Positions 18,883 to 27,172 of a stretch of 64,000 nt of DNA are shown piece by piece. Position 1 is the first letter of the stretch, and the number at the start of each line of letters is the position of its first letter. The stretch lies in NCBI RefSeq assembly GCF_000316685.1, contig NC_019680.1, positions 621,501 to 685,500 of the forward strand, read 5' to 3'. A program made the position numbers and the translations under genes. The notes under the pieces were generated by a model that saw only the letters and a program-made list of their open reading frames with translations, searched no databases and was not told the DNA's origin. This stretch comes from Synechococcus sp. PCC 6312. GTDB lineage: Bacteria > Cyanobacteriota > Cyanobacteriia > Thermosynechococcales > Thermosynechococcaceae.

Positions 18883-20205
18883 ATGAGTAAATTTCGCACA
18901 GGCCTGGTGATTGCTCTAATCACGTTCATCATTGTGGTTAGTGGGAATTTGATGAGCTTGGCCACAATGGCGCGCCCCCAAGTCTCCCCTGAGTTGAGTC
19001 AAGCCGTCTTAAACATGGAGAGGCGACTCAAAAATGACTTTGACTCCTACTTCGGGCGTGATTTAGCCACCATCACCCAAGCCCCCGCCGCCATCGCCAC
19101 GAGCCTAGCCAAAATCAGCCGCAGGACTGGGCAAAAAACAGCCGTTCTTTGGGTTATTCCCCGTGCCGATGATCTCCACCTCGTATTGATTACCCCCAAT
19201 CAAGCCCCAGTGGTCAAGGATTTGCCAGAAGCCCGCCAAGAACTACTTTTGCCGGTGGTGGAAAAATTTCAGCGGGAGGTATCCAGCCCGATCATCAGGG
19301 AGAAGAATTTTCCGGCTGCCCAGCAACTTTATCGGTGGATAATTGCCCCCTTTGAAGCTGAATATCTCCAACCCCAGGGCATTGAATCACTCCTTTTTTG
19401 CCTGGGTTCTGGGGTACGGACGGTGCCATTAGCTGCCCTCTTTGATGGTCAAGAATTCCTGATTGAGAACTATGCCCTCAGTCGGATTCCCGCTTTTAAC
19501 TTAATTAAGCTCACCTCAAAGCCCTTACACCGGCCCCGCATCTTAGCAATGGGAGCTTCGGAATTTAGAAGCCTTAGCCCTTTGCCAGCCGTTCCAGTAG
19601 AACTGAATACGATTGTGCAGAAGGTGGATACCCCTCGTTCCGCTGAGTTTCTTAATCAAGACTTTACGTTGGAAAATCTTAAAAAGCAATTACGCAAGAC
19701 TCCCTTTGATATTGTTCATTTAGCCACTCATGCGGAGTTTCGGCCTGGAACCCCCAATGAATCCTTTATTCAACTTTGGGATCAGTCCCTCAATTTGCAG
19801 GACATGGATCGGATGCCTTGGCGAAATCCAATGGTGGATCTCCTCGTGTTGAGTGCCTGTCGGACTGCGGTGGGAGATCGTCAAGCCGAACTGGGGTTTG
19901 CGGGGGTAGCCTTGCAGGCCGGGGTTAAGTCGGCCCTCGCGAGTCTCTGGTATGTGGATGATTTGGGAACCCTCGCTCTCATGGGGGAATTTTATGGGCA
20001 GATGTCGCGCGTTTCAACCAAAGGAGAAGCCTTACGCCAAGCCCAATTGCATCTGCTCAGGGGAGAGGTAGAAGTGACTCAAAATACATTGACTCTTTCC
20101 AAAGCAGAAATTACCTTGCCTAGCAACCTAGCCCGCTCTAGTCCGGTCAATTTTCGCCATCCTCGTTACTGGGCGGCCTTCACAATGATTAGTAGCCCTT
20201 GGTAA
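18883..20205 (+). CDS. Membrane-anchored CHAT-domain (caspase-like) protein
   Basis: The 440-residue protein begins with a basic stretch and a hydrophobic helix (LVIALITFIIVVSGNLMSLA, about residues 8-27), a signal or membrane anchor placing the rest in the periplasm. The C-terminal half is a CHAT domain of the caspase-like peptidase clan: His283 in VHLATHAEF and Cys326 in LVLSACRTAVG form the expected dyad, and the GFAGVALQAGVKSALASLW segment and a final RHPRYWAAFTM block follow. Most cyanobacterial CHAT proteins have TPR repeats in front; here the region before CHAT (30-160) shows none. The substrate is unknown. MITE-like DNA starts 10 bases downstream. Confidence 0.85.
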   Translation: MSKFRTGLVIALITFIIVVSGNLMSLATMARPQVSPELSQAVLNMERRLKNDFDSYFGRDLATITQAPAAIATSLAKISRRTGQKTAVLWVIPRADDLHLVLITPNQAPVVKDLPEARQELLLPVVEKFQREVSSPIIREKNFPAAQQLYRWIIAPFEAEYLQPQGIESLLFCLGSGVRTVPLAALFDGQEFLIENYALSRIPAFNLIKLTSKPLHRPRILAMGASEFRSLSPLPAVPVELNTIVQKVDTPRSAEFLNQDFTLENLKKQLRKTPFDIVHLATHAEFRPGTPNESFIQLWDQSLNLQDMDRMPWRNPMVDLLVLSACRTAVGDRQAELGFAGVALQAGVKSALASLWYVDDLGTLALMGEFYGQMSRVSTKGEALRQAQLHLLRGEVEVTQNTLTLSKAEITLPSNLARSSPVNFRHPRYWAAFTMISSPW

Positions 20206-20214
20206 ATCCCTCTA

Positions 20215-20308
20215 TATAGTCATTTCGCTTAGGAATGAAACACAAAAATACTTGAAACTGTTACGAGCTGGACTTTTGAGTGTCCCAGTTTTTGCAGAAA
20301 TGACTATA
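20215..20308. mobile_element. MITE-like element, 94 bp, 12-bp perfect terminal inverted repeats
   Basis: TATAGTCATTTC at 20215-20226 is exactly inverted as GAAATGACTATA at 20297-20308. The element is too short to encode a transposase. If the outermost TA is counted as the duplicated target, the structure fits IS630/Tc1-mariner-type MITEs. That family assignment is inferred from the TA ends. Confidence 0.65.
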
Positions 20309-20424
20309 GCTAACCTTAGCGTCAGAGCTGAGAAAATCCGTCAACTTTGCCGTTAATGCTGCCTCAACATGAATTAGATAATTAGATTAAGATAAGGTTA
20401 AAACCAAGTTAAAAGGGAGGGAAG

Positions 20425-20676
20425 ATGGATAAACAAGCCTTTCTTTATCCCCGTAGTCGCTACTATGGGACAGTCAAGCTGGAAAACCTTGCGTTTGATG
20501 CCAACTTGCAAGACTTTGCCACCCAGGTGAGTTACATTACGGCACTCCAAACCAATGGCAAGCTTTCTCCCCTCGAAGCCTATGGCAAAATCAAGGGCCT
20601 GTGGCACGCCTTAAAGTCCAGTAAGAAAACTCTGGGTGTTGGCGAAAATCCCTTCCAGGCCCCGGAACTGCCTTAA
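20425..20676 (+). CDS. Small conserved cyanobacterial protein (DUF7219-like)
   Basis: This 83-residue protein starts MDKQAFLYPRSRYYG after GGGAGGGAAG, a strong ribosome-binding sequence. The FLYPRSRYYG start, NLAFDANLQDFA and the KLSPLEAYGKIKGLWHALKSSKK segment look like a conserved small cyanobacterial family (from memory DUF7219). The protein is soluble and probably helical, with no catalytic motif. It is bracketed by two different MITE-like elements. Function is unknown. Confidence 0.75.
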   Translation: MDKQAFLYPRSRYYGTVKLENLAFDANLQDFATQVSYITALQTNGKLSPLEAYGKIKGLWHALKSSKKTLGVGENPFQAPELP

Positions 20677-20689
20677 TTACGGCCCAAGT

Positions 20690-20792
20690 TATAGCGTTAC
20701 CCATAAGGGTCTGGTGATGAGCAAGCCGGAAAGTACTGAAGCATAACGGATTTAGCATTCTATTTGTCCTAAGCTGCCTGTGTAACGCTATA
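20690..20792. mobile_element. MITE-like element, 103 bp, 11-bp perfect terminal inverted repeats
   Basis: TATAGCGTTAC at 20690-20700 is exactly inverted as GTAACGCTATA at 20782-20792. The ends again begin with TATAG, as in the element at 20215, but the following bases differ, so the two are distinct elements or were mobilised by different transposases. The right end lies 10 bases from the pirin stop. Confidence 0.65.
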
Positions 20793-20802
20793 CACCAGAG
20801 TT

Positions 20803-21528
20803 CTAAGCAGGGGGGAGATCAAACCAGAGCAATTCAGCTTCAGTGCTGGTAACTAGGGTTAAGCTGCCCGGCCCCGTAACCGCTAGGCCATCTCCCTCCT
20901 GCAAGGGTTGATCATTCACCAAAACCTCTCCCTGGGCCACCTCAAGCCAACCTAAACGACTAGCAGTTAGTTCTTGAGTCAGGGTATGTCCAGATTTGAG
21001 CTTGGCTGCGAAGATGCGGGTGTCTTGGAAAATAGTGACGGTTCCCCCTTGGCCTGGAGGAGCGGCAATCAGGTGAAATTGATTGAGTTTAGCGGTTGGG
21101 GCGAGGGATTCCTGGGCATAACGGGGAGCTAGACCGGGTTGATCCGGATGTACCCAGATTTGGAGTAACTCCACAGGCTCAGTGCTAGAGGGGTTAAACT
21201 CGCTATGAATAATGCCTGTCCCAGCACTCATGATTTGCACATCGCCGGCCTGGATAATTGCGCCATTGCCTAAACTGTCCTGATGCTCTAAGGCTCCCTT
21301 GAGAACATAGGTGAGAATTTCCATATCCTGATGGGGATGATTGGGAAATCCGCCTTGGGGGGCAATATAGTCATGGTTGATCACCCGGAGTTGGCTGAAT
21401 CCCATCCGTTGCGGGTCGTAGAAATTAGAAAACGAAAACGTGTGGTAGCTTTCTAGCCAACCCAAGCGCACATGGCCCCGTCCTTTGGCGGGATAGAGTT
21501 TAGTTTTTAAGGCCGTTAGCGTTGACAT
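20803..21528 (-). CDS. Pirin-family protein (cupin; probable quercetin dioxygenase-like)
   Basis: This bicupin of the pirin group begins at the ATG at 21528; a longer open frame to 21573 lacks similarity. Metal-binding motifs are present: NHPHQDMEILTYVLKGALEHQD supplies the two His, and GTGIIHSEFNP supplies His plus Glu. Bacterial pirins bind iron, and several have quercetinase activity. The gene is 68 bases downstream of the nitroreductase on the same strand, suggesting an operon responding to quinones or electrophiles under the divergent HxlR regulator. Confidence 0.9.
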   Translation of the reverse strand: MSTLTALKTKLYPAKGRGHVRLGWLESYHTFSFSNFYDPQRMGFSQLRVINHDYIAPQGGFPNHPHQDMEILTYVLKGALEHQDSLGNGAIIQAGDVQIMSAGTGIIHSEFNPSSTEPVELLQIWVHPDQPGLAPRYAQESLAPTAKLNQFHLIAAPPGQGGTVTIFQDTRIFAAKLKSGHTLTQELTASRLGWLEVAQGEVLVNDQPLQEGDGLAVTGPGSLTLVTSTEAELLWFDLPPA

Positions 21529-21596
21529 AGAAGACACCTCAAATAAGGGATAAAGAACAAGTATTACTAACAATTAAGACTGTGATTAATCAATGT

Positions 21597-22196
21597 TTAG
21601 GGTAGGGGATAGGGCTGTTGCCAATGACTGGTAAAAACAAAATTGGGAAAGGCCTTACGGGCCCGTGATGAGGCTTCCCGTTCTTGCAGTTTTTCACCAA
21701 GTTGCTGTCTGTCTCCGTAATATCCCAAGGCGATAGCAACCACCGGATCGTATCCCGTTGGAATCTCACAGACTTCCCGCGCTTTGGCAGTATCAAACCC
21801 GGCCATCTGATGGACAAATAAACCGCTGGCTGTGGCTTGAACGGTTAATTGGGCCACGGCGGCTCCCAAATCATAATAGGCATGGGCATTGGGCTTACTA
21901 TTATGATCAAAGGTGAGTTTAGCAACCCCAATCATCAGTACGGGAGCATTTTTAACCCAGGCCTGGTTTGCTTCCACCAGACAGCTAAAGAGACGTTGAT
22001 AGTCTTCCGTTTGGGCCTGGGTGGCCACTAAAAATAACCAGGGTTGCTCATTAAAAGAGGAGGAGGCCCAACGGGCGGCTTCTAATAAACTGGCAATTTT
22101 TTCTGGTTCCACAGGTTGCTGACTGAAGGCAAGCGGACTCCAGCGGCGTTGAATTAGCTCATGAATTGGATATTGGGTAACCGCTAGTTTTTCCAT
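21597..22196 (-). CDS. Nitroreductase-family flavoprotein
   Basis: This 199-residue FMN-dependent NAD(P)H oxidoreductase has the family start RRWSPLAFSQQPVEPEKIASLLEAARWASSSFNEQPW, where the Arg-Arg-Ser and the Ser-Phe-Asn-Glu-Gln-Pro-Trp segments bind FMN, and the C-terminal GYYGDRQQLGEKL. Members reduce quinones and nitroaromatics. It is transcribed divergently from the HxlR regulator, 113 bases away, and upstream of pirin. Confidence 0.9.
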   Translation of the reverse strand: MEKLAVTQYPIHELIQRRWSPLAFSQQPVEPEKIASLLEAARWASSSFNEQPWLFLVATQAQTEDYQRLFSCLVEANQAWVKNAPVLMIGVAKLTFDHNSKPNAHAYYDLGAAVAQLTVQATASGLFVHQMAGFDTAKAREVCEIPTGYDPVVAIALGYYGDRQQLGEKLQEREASSRARKAFPNFVFTSHWQQPYPLP

Positions 22197-22282
22197 AGGG
22201 GAGAGTTCCTGAGAGATTGCACTTCTTAATCCTTACCCTTACTGTAGCGATTAAACGGATAAAATGTGAAGTACATACTAAA

Positions 22283-22295
22283 AAGTAAGATACTT
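22283..22295. promoter_or_regulatory. Candidate HxlR operator
   Basis: AAGTA-AGA-TACTT is a perfect 5-3-5 dyad, 14 bases before the HxlR start and in the divergent promoter region of the nitroreductase. An adjacent GTACATACT adds similar half-sites. HxlR proteins commonly bind such short AT-rich dyads between divergent genes. No direct evidence of binding. Confidence 0.5.
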
Positions 22296-22309
22296 ACCAA
22301 AAGAATACT

Positions 22310-22669
22310 ATGGACAAATTAGTCGGTGATTTTGCCGAAATGTCTCAGGAGTCTCATTGTGCGGTCGAGGCCACCTTGCGAGTCATCGGCGGACGCTGGA
22401 AAGTGCTAATTTTACGAGCGTTATTTGGTGGGACACAACGGTTTAGTGCCTTAAATCGGGCTTTGCCAGGAATTACCCAAAAGATGCTGACTCAACAATT
22501 GCGGGAACTGGAACAGGATGGAATTGTCCACCGCCAAGTCTATCAACAAGTGCCGCCGCGGGTTGAATATTCCCTGACAGCCTTGGGACAGACTCTATAT
22601 CCGGTGCTTAAGAGTATGCATGACTGGGGAGAAACATTTTTAGCCTCAACCCAAGCAATTGAGAGTTGA
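22310..22669 (+). CDS. HxlR-family winged-helix transcriptional regulator
   Basis: This 119-residue protein has the MarR-like winged-helix HxlR layout: HCAVEATLRVIGGRWKVLILRAL, RFSALNRALPGITQKMLTQQLRELE and VEYSLTALGQTLYPVL. The Cys in SHCAVE occupies the conserved N-terminal position that in homologues such as YodB senses quinones and electrophiles. It lies divergent to nitroreductase and pirin, with a dyad just upstream, so autoregulation and control of those genes are likely (inference). Confidence 0.92.
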   Translation: MDKLVGDFAEMSQESHCAVEATLRVIGGRWKVLILRALFGGTQRFSALNRALPGITQKMLTQQLRELEQDGIVHRQVYQQVPPRVEYSLTALGQTLYPVLKSMHDWGETFLASTQAIES

Positions 22670-22720
22670 GGAAGGGGCGGTTCGTGTAGGGGCTAACCGG
22701 GGAAGCAAAACCGGAAAAAC

Positions 22721-23344
22721 CTACGGCAACAGTTCCCCAAGATTGACCTCCAGGCCTGGGAGAATGGCCCTAGTGACAATCGGGGTAGTCCGATCAAATA
22801 TCTGCCACTGCACTGCGTCTGAAGCCATAATTGCCGTTAAAGCAAGCTCATTTTCGGGAAAGATAATCCACACCTCTTGGGCCCCAGACTCTAAATATTC
22901 CTTCGCTTTGGCCAACAATCCTTCCCCAGAATCATCGGGAGAGGCAATCTCAGCAATAAGGGGAAAACTCTGTTCTAATGCGACTTTTCCAGGGATTTGA
23001 TCGAGTAACTCAGCCGTGATTAGGGCCACATCGGGCCGCCGACCCTGAGCTTGGGTTCGACAAAGGGCTTCGACTAAAACTCGTCCTGTTGACTGCGCCT
23101 GAAATAGGTACTGCTGCCAGAGGTATGCGAGCTTGGCCTGAGTCGCAGCATGATTGAGTGTCATACCTTTTTTTTCTTCTATAAAATTATCAATCCATTC
23201 GCATTGGTCGGGAGGATGGGCTAGAAACTCCGCCAAAGAAACTTGCTGCCCAGGCCGGTACACAGGAATGACTTCGGGATTAACAACTGCGGCTGGGGAT
23301 AGCTCGAGTTCTTCTTGAGTTGGAAGAGAGGGAGTCGCAACCAT
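22721..23344 (-). CDS. Uma2-family endonuclease-like protein (DUF820)
   Basis: This 207-residue protein belongs to the Uma2/DUF820 family, which has a PD-(D/E)XK nuclease fold and is greatly expanded in cyanobacteria. Visible elements are CEWIDNFIEEKKGMTLNHAATQAKLAYLWQQYL, RRPDVALI for the core Asp, and FPLIAEIASPDDSGEGLLAKAKEYLESGAQEVWII with the Glu and Lys. Its biological role is unknown. It begins six bases after the stop of the succinate-semialdehyde dehydrogenase gene and is probably co-transcribed. Confidence 0.88.
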   Translation of the reverse strand: MVATPSLPTQEELELSPAAVVNPEVIPVYRPGQQVSLAEFLAHPPDQCEWIDNFIEEKKGMTLNHAATQAKLAYLWQQYLFQAQSTGRVLVEALCRTQAQGRRPDVALITAELLDQIPGKVALEQSFPLIAEIASPDDSGEGLLAKAKEYLESGAQEVWIIFPENELALTAIMASDAVQWQIFDRTTPIVTRAILPGLEVNLGELLP

Positions 23345-23350
23345 AGGAGT

Positions 23351-24742
23351 TTATTTAATCCAAACTGTTTTAATATTGACAAATTCTAAAATGCCAGGCC
23401 GGCCCAATTCCCGCCCAAAACCAGAGCGTTTAATGCCGCCAAAGGGTAAGCGAGGATCGGATTTAACCATCCCATTGATAAACACGGCTCCGGCTTCAAT
23501 ATCCCGAATCAGTTGGGTTTGCTCTTGAGGGTCATTTGTCCAACCACTGGCCGCTAAACCAAAGGGGGTGGCATTGGCTAATTTAATGGCTTCTACGACA
23601 TCTTTAACTTGGAAAATCAGGGCGACTGGGCCAAAAAACTCCTGGGCAAAAACGGGATTGTGGGGGGTGATTCGGGTGAGTACCGTGGGGGAATAGTAAT
23701 GTCCTTGGCGAATTGGAGCGGGTAATTCCTGACTGCCTTTGAGGGTTGTACCGCCCAAGAGGATTTTTGCCCCATGTTCAACAGCAACTTGGACTTGTTG
23801 ATCCAGTTCGGCAAGGATGTTGGGTGTTGCCAGGGGCCCAAGTTGGGTAGTCGGAGCCAGGGGATCCCCAATTTGCCAATTTTTTAAGTGGGCAAGGAAG
23901 TGGCTAATAAATTCATCGGCCACGGATTCGACGACAATAAATCGCTTGGCGGCCACACAGGATTGACCATTGTTAATCATCCGGGCTTTGGCGGCGGTCA
24001 GGGCGGCCAATTCTAGATCTGCACTTTCCAGAACAATGAAGGGATCACTGCCGCCCAACTCTAAGACAACTTTTTTCAGTTCATGGCCACTGGCCTGGGC
24101 TAAACTCATCCCCGCGGGTTCACTGCCAGTCAGAGTTGCGGCTTTAATTCTGGGATCACTGACCAGGGGAGCAATTTGATTTGCCCCAATCAGTAACGTT
24201 TGAAAGACATGATCGGGAAACCCTGCGGCCTGGAAAATTTCGGCAATTTTGAGCGCACATTGGGGGACATTCGAAGCGTGTTTGAGTAATCCAACATTTC
24301 CGGCCATCAGGGCTGGAGCCGCAAACCGAAAGACCTGCCAAAACGGAAAGTTCCAGGGCATCACGGCTAAAATTACGCCCAAGGGTTGATAGGCAATATA
24401 GCTATGGTGAGCATCGGTAGCAATGGTCTCTGGACTTAAAAAAGTTTCGGCATTTTCGGCATAGAATCGACAAACCCAGGCCGACTTTTCAACTTCCGCA
24501 ATCGCTTCTGTGATCGGCTTTCCCATTTCTAAAGTCATTAAACGGGCATAGTCTTCCCGATGGGCTACCAATAGGGCGGCTGCTTTCAACATCCAAGTGG
24601 CCCGCTCTTCAAAGGTCGTGTGGCGATAGAATTCAAATGCTCCTTGGGCCTGGGCCACCGCTGCGGTTAGTTCTCCATCTGACAAGGCTGTAAATTCTTG
24701 AATCACATCTCCCGTTGTGGGGTTAATCGAGGCAATCGCCAT
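23351..24742 (-). CDS. gabD: Succinate-semialdehyde dehydrogenase, NAD(P)-dependent
   Basis: This aldehyde dehydrogenase superfamily member has 463 residues. The active-site Cys is in NNGQSCVAAKR and the general base Glu in VVLELGGSDP; VMPWNFPFWQ and the final LPFGGIKRSGFGRELG are typical of the SSADH group with short N-terminus. In cyanobacteria this enzyme together with 2-oxoglutarate decarboxylase bypasses 2-oxoglutarate dehydrogenase and closes the TCA cycle. The decarboxylase gene is not in the window. The ATG is preceded by GGAGCAAACATT. Confidence 0.9.
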   Translation of the reverse strand: MAIASINPTTGDVIQEFTALSDGELTAAVAQAQGAFEFYRHTTFEERATWMLKAAALLVAHREDYARLMTLEMGKPITEAIAEVEKSAWVCRFYAENAETFLSPETIATDAHHSYIAYQPLGVILAVMPWNFPFWQVFRFAAPALMAGNVGLLKHASNVPQCALKIAEIFQAAGFPDHVFQTLLIGANQIAPLVSDPRIKAATLTGSEPAGMSLAQASGHELKKVVLELGGSDPFIVLESADLELAALTAAKARMINNGQSCVAAKRFIVVESVADEFISHFLAHLKNWQIGDPLAPTTQLGPLATPNILAELDQQVQVAVEHGAKILLGGTTLKGSQELPAPIRQGHYYSPTVLTRITPHNPVFAQEFFGPVALIFQVKDVVEAIKLANATPFGLAASGWTNDPQEQTQLIRDIEAGAVFINGMVKSDPRLPFGGIKRSGFGRELGRPGILEFVNIKTVWIK

Positions 24743-25209
24743 AATGTTTGCTCCTCAAAAATGCCGCGGTTTAACAGCTGTAGTCAACCAATATTCATAA
24801 GCCTATGGATCTAGGATAAGGCGCAAACAATGATTTATCCTGTTAGACAACCCGTTCTAGACGGTGTAAGATTCAACCAATACTAGCTGCCAACTGATTT
24901 CTAATTAGTTCCAGTTGAACCTGATCAATATCAATTCACACTTATGCTTAGAGCCTTGATCTTGGTTTAGTTACAGCCTTGAATAATTCCATGGCCTGAC
25001 CCATTTAAGTTTGTAGAATAGAAGTAAACTAGCAAGGATCTGATTGACAAGATTTCTGAAATTTTTCTGAGTCAGATCCATGGTTAATATATCCTGCTAG
25101 ATTAACTGGCTGATGGACTGTACACGTTGTTAGATACACATGCTTGCAAATTAGTTGAATCGTTGGAAAATCTCCTCAATAAGCTTGAGCCCAGATTTCA
25201 TGAACTGAC
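24743..25209. other. AT-rich intergenic region without a recognisable gene
   Basis: About 470 bases separate the dehydrogenase promoter side from the M16 peptidase stop. No convincing reading frame, tRNA or terminator is visible. An inverted repeat, GGATCTGA at 25036-25043 and TCAGATCC at 25072-25079, is nested in a looser CTAGCA/TGCTAG pair. The composition is more AT-rich than its neighbours, suggesting decayed sequence, but I cannot identify what it was. Confidence 0.5.
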
Positions 25210-26784
25210 TTAACCTAGGGATGCCTCACTCATCACTTCTATCGTTGTCCGTTGGTCTGGGCGTAAGGTCTGGGCTACCCGCTGAATATCGGCTGGGGTG
25301 ACGGCTTCAATGATGTCTAACTGCTGAAATAGATTACGCCAATCTCCAGTTTTGACCGCATATTCTGCCAGTTGTTTCGCCATGCCTTCAGTGGACATTA
25401 GGGCTTGAAGTAGATCCATGCGGGCCTGGGTTTGGAGGCGGTTGAGTTCGGTAGTGCTGATCGGGGTGTTTTGGAGGCGGCTTAACTCGGTCTGGATGGC
25501 CTGGGCGACTTCCTTTGGGCTATGTCCAGGAGCCGGTAAAGCATAAATCACAAACCGATTCGGATATTTATTTCCTGGATAACCCGTAAAAGCCTGGACG
25601 TTGAGGGCGATTTGAGACTGCAAAACTAGGGCCTGGTACAAACGGGAGGTACGCCCTTCAGTGAGGACTTGGGCCAGGAGTTCATACAGTGGATAATCAG
25701 CATTCTTGAGGGGGGGGCAGGGATAGGCTTCAACATAGTAGGGCTGGCTGGGCAGTTGAATCTGGGCTTGGCGCGGTGCAGTTGGGAGTGGTTCGGCCGT
25801 TGTCACCTTGGGGGGTAAGGGACGCATTGGATAACGACCAAAATAACGTTCAGCAAGGGGTTTGACTTGCTTCGGTTCTACATCTCCCACCAGAACCATT
25901 GTCAAGTTGCCGGGAGCATAATACTGCTGAAAAAAGTCTGTAACATTCTGGCGGGTTAAGTTAGCAATATCCGCTTCATAGCCAATCACAGGCCGGCGAT
26001 AGGGATGCTGTTGGAAGGTGGTGCTTAAGAGCGTATCAAAGAGTTTGCCTGTGGCCGAGTTTTCTGTCCGCATGCGCCGCTCTTCTAAGATCACCTGCTT
26101 CTCAGTAAAAAAGTCTCGGAAGACTGGCTCTAAAAAGCGTTCTGACTCTAAGGACATCCAAAGTTCAAGTTTGTTGGCTGGAAAACTATAGAAGTAGCGG
26201 GTTGCGTCTGCAGAGGTTGTCGCATTTAAGCCCACGCCCCCGGCCTGTTGGACAATTTGCCCATACTGGTTAGAAACGACAAATTGACTGGCCTGGGCCT
26301 GGATCTGATTGAACTTGTCTAGAAGGCTTTTGAGTTGCTCGATCTGATTCTCTTGTTTGGCGGCCTGGATCTGGGCAAACACGTGATCTAATTGATCCAA
26401 ATACTGGGCTTCTTGCTGAAAATCTTGGCTGCCAATTTTCTGGGTTCCCTTAAAGGCGAGATGTTCTAAGTAGTGGGCAACTCCAGTTTGTCCCTCTGGT
26501 TCATCGACTCCCCCGACATCGGCATAGGTCAGAAAAGAAATGATCGGGGCCTGGTGCTGCTCCATGACAATAAAGCGCATTCCATTTTTAAGGCTAAATT
26601 CCGTCACCTGATGCATGGCCCGCTCCACATAGGGTTCAGTTGTTGGCTGTAGGATGGCTCCATGGACAGGTATGCCCAGGCCCCAGGCCCAAGTCAACAT
26701 TCCAAGGACAACTGCCCCAACAACAACATCGAAAAATTGCTGGGTTTGCTTCCCTCGCCCTGAAATTTGAGGCACTATCTGCAT
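25210..26784 (-). CDS. M16-family zinc metallopeptidase (insulinase/processing-peptidase type), membrane-anchored
   Basis: From the ATG at 26784 the protein is 524 residues; a TTG at 26832 would overlap the previous gene. An N-terminal hydrophobic segment (VVVGAVVLGMLTWAWGLGI) suggests export or anchoring. The inverted zinc motif HxxEH is HYLEH, with the third ligand Glu in the downstream LESERF-like helix. The middle GLNATTSADATRYFYSFP and the C-terminal R/Y-type NRFVIYA block are typical of M16. It is last in an operon with CPP1 and a coiled-coil protein. The substrate is unknown. Confidence 0.88.
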   Translation of the reverse strand: MQIVPQISGRGKQTQQFFDVVVGAVVLGMLTWAWGLGIPVHGAILQPTTEPYVERAMHQVTEFSLKNGMRFIVMEQHQAPIISFLTYADVGGVDEPEGQTGVAHYLEHLAFKGTQKIGSQDFQQEAQYLDQLDHVFAQIQAAKQENQIEQLKSLLDKFNQIQAQASQFVVSNQYGQIVQQAGGVGLNATTSADATRYFYSFPANKLELWMSLESERFLEPVFRDFFTEKQVILEERRMRTENSATGKLFDTLLSTTFQQHPYRRPVIGYEADIANLTRQNVTDFFQQYYAPGNLTMVLVGDVEPKQVKPLAERYFGRYPMRPLPPKVTTAEPLPTAPRQAQIQLPSQPYYVEAYPCPPLKNADYPLYELLAQVLTEGRTSRLYQALVLQSQIALNVQAFTGYPGNKYPNRFVIYALPAPGHSPKEVAQAIQTELSRLQNTPISTTELNRLQTQARMDLLQALMSTEGMAKQLAEYAVKTGDWRNLFQQLDIIEAVTPADIQRVAQTLRPDQRTTIEVMSEASLG

Positions 26785-26803
26785 CCTCAACCATCGCCAA
26801 GAC

Positions 26804-27172
26804 TTAGGAATTTTTTTCTCGCTCAAAATCAACTAAATGACAGAGAATTTCAGCTTGCCGCTCTTGGGCTGTACTTAAGGAGTCTAGAACTTGGTTTTCC
26901 CGCTCGGCCTGTTGGAGAAGAATTTCCAAGATGCGATGCCGCCGCTCCTGATCCGCTTCTAAATGTTCTGCCAACTTTAAGACCGATTCCACGAGCCGGC
27001 CCACATGGGTATCTGTTTGGGACTGTTGTTGTTTGAGTTCGGCGATGATCTGGCTATTGGCCGCAATGGAACGAGCATTGGAGTGGATCATCTGTTCTAA
27101 GCGAGTTAGGCGTTGATCCAGGTCTTGGAGAAGTTGTCCCCAGGATGAGGCAAAGGGATCATTCGGGTTCAT
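26804..27172 (-). CDS. Coiled-coil protein of unknown function
   Basis: This 122-residue protein is largely helical, with heptad patterns from about residue 15 to 115 (DLDQRLTRLEQMI, VGRLVESVLKLAEHLEAD). It has no membrane segment or catalytic motif and is Gln/Glu-rich. Its start overlaps the CPP1 stop by four bases, and its stop lies 19 bases before the M16 peptidase ATG, so it belongs to the same operon. It may be a partner or scaffold for one of these (inference). I do not recognise the family. Confidence 0.75.
   Translation of the reverse strand: MNPNDPFASSWGQLLQDLDQRLTRLEQMIHSNARSIAANSQIIAELKQQQSQTDTHVGRLVESVLKLAEHLEADQERRHRILEILLQQAERENQVLDSLSTAQERQAEILCHLVDFEREKNS

Noticed and set aside
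22670-22740. Repeated CGGTTAGCCCC-like segment (also near 857 and 5419)
   Set aside because: Short GC-rich similarity without consistent boundaries; cannot be told from chance by eye.
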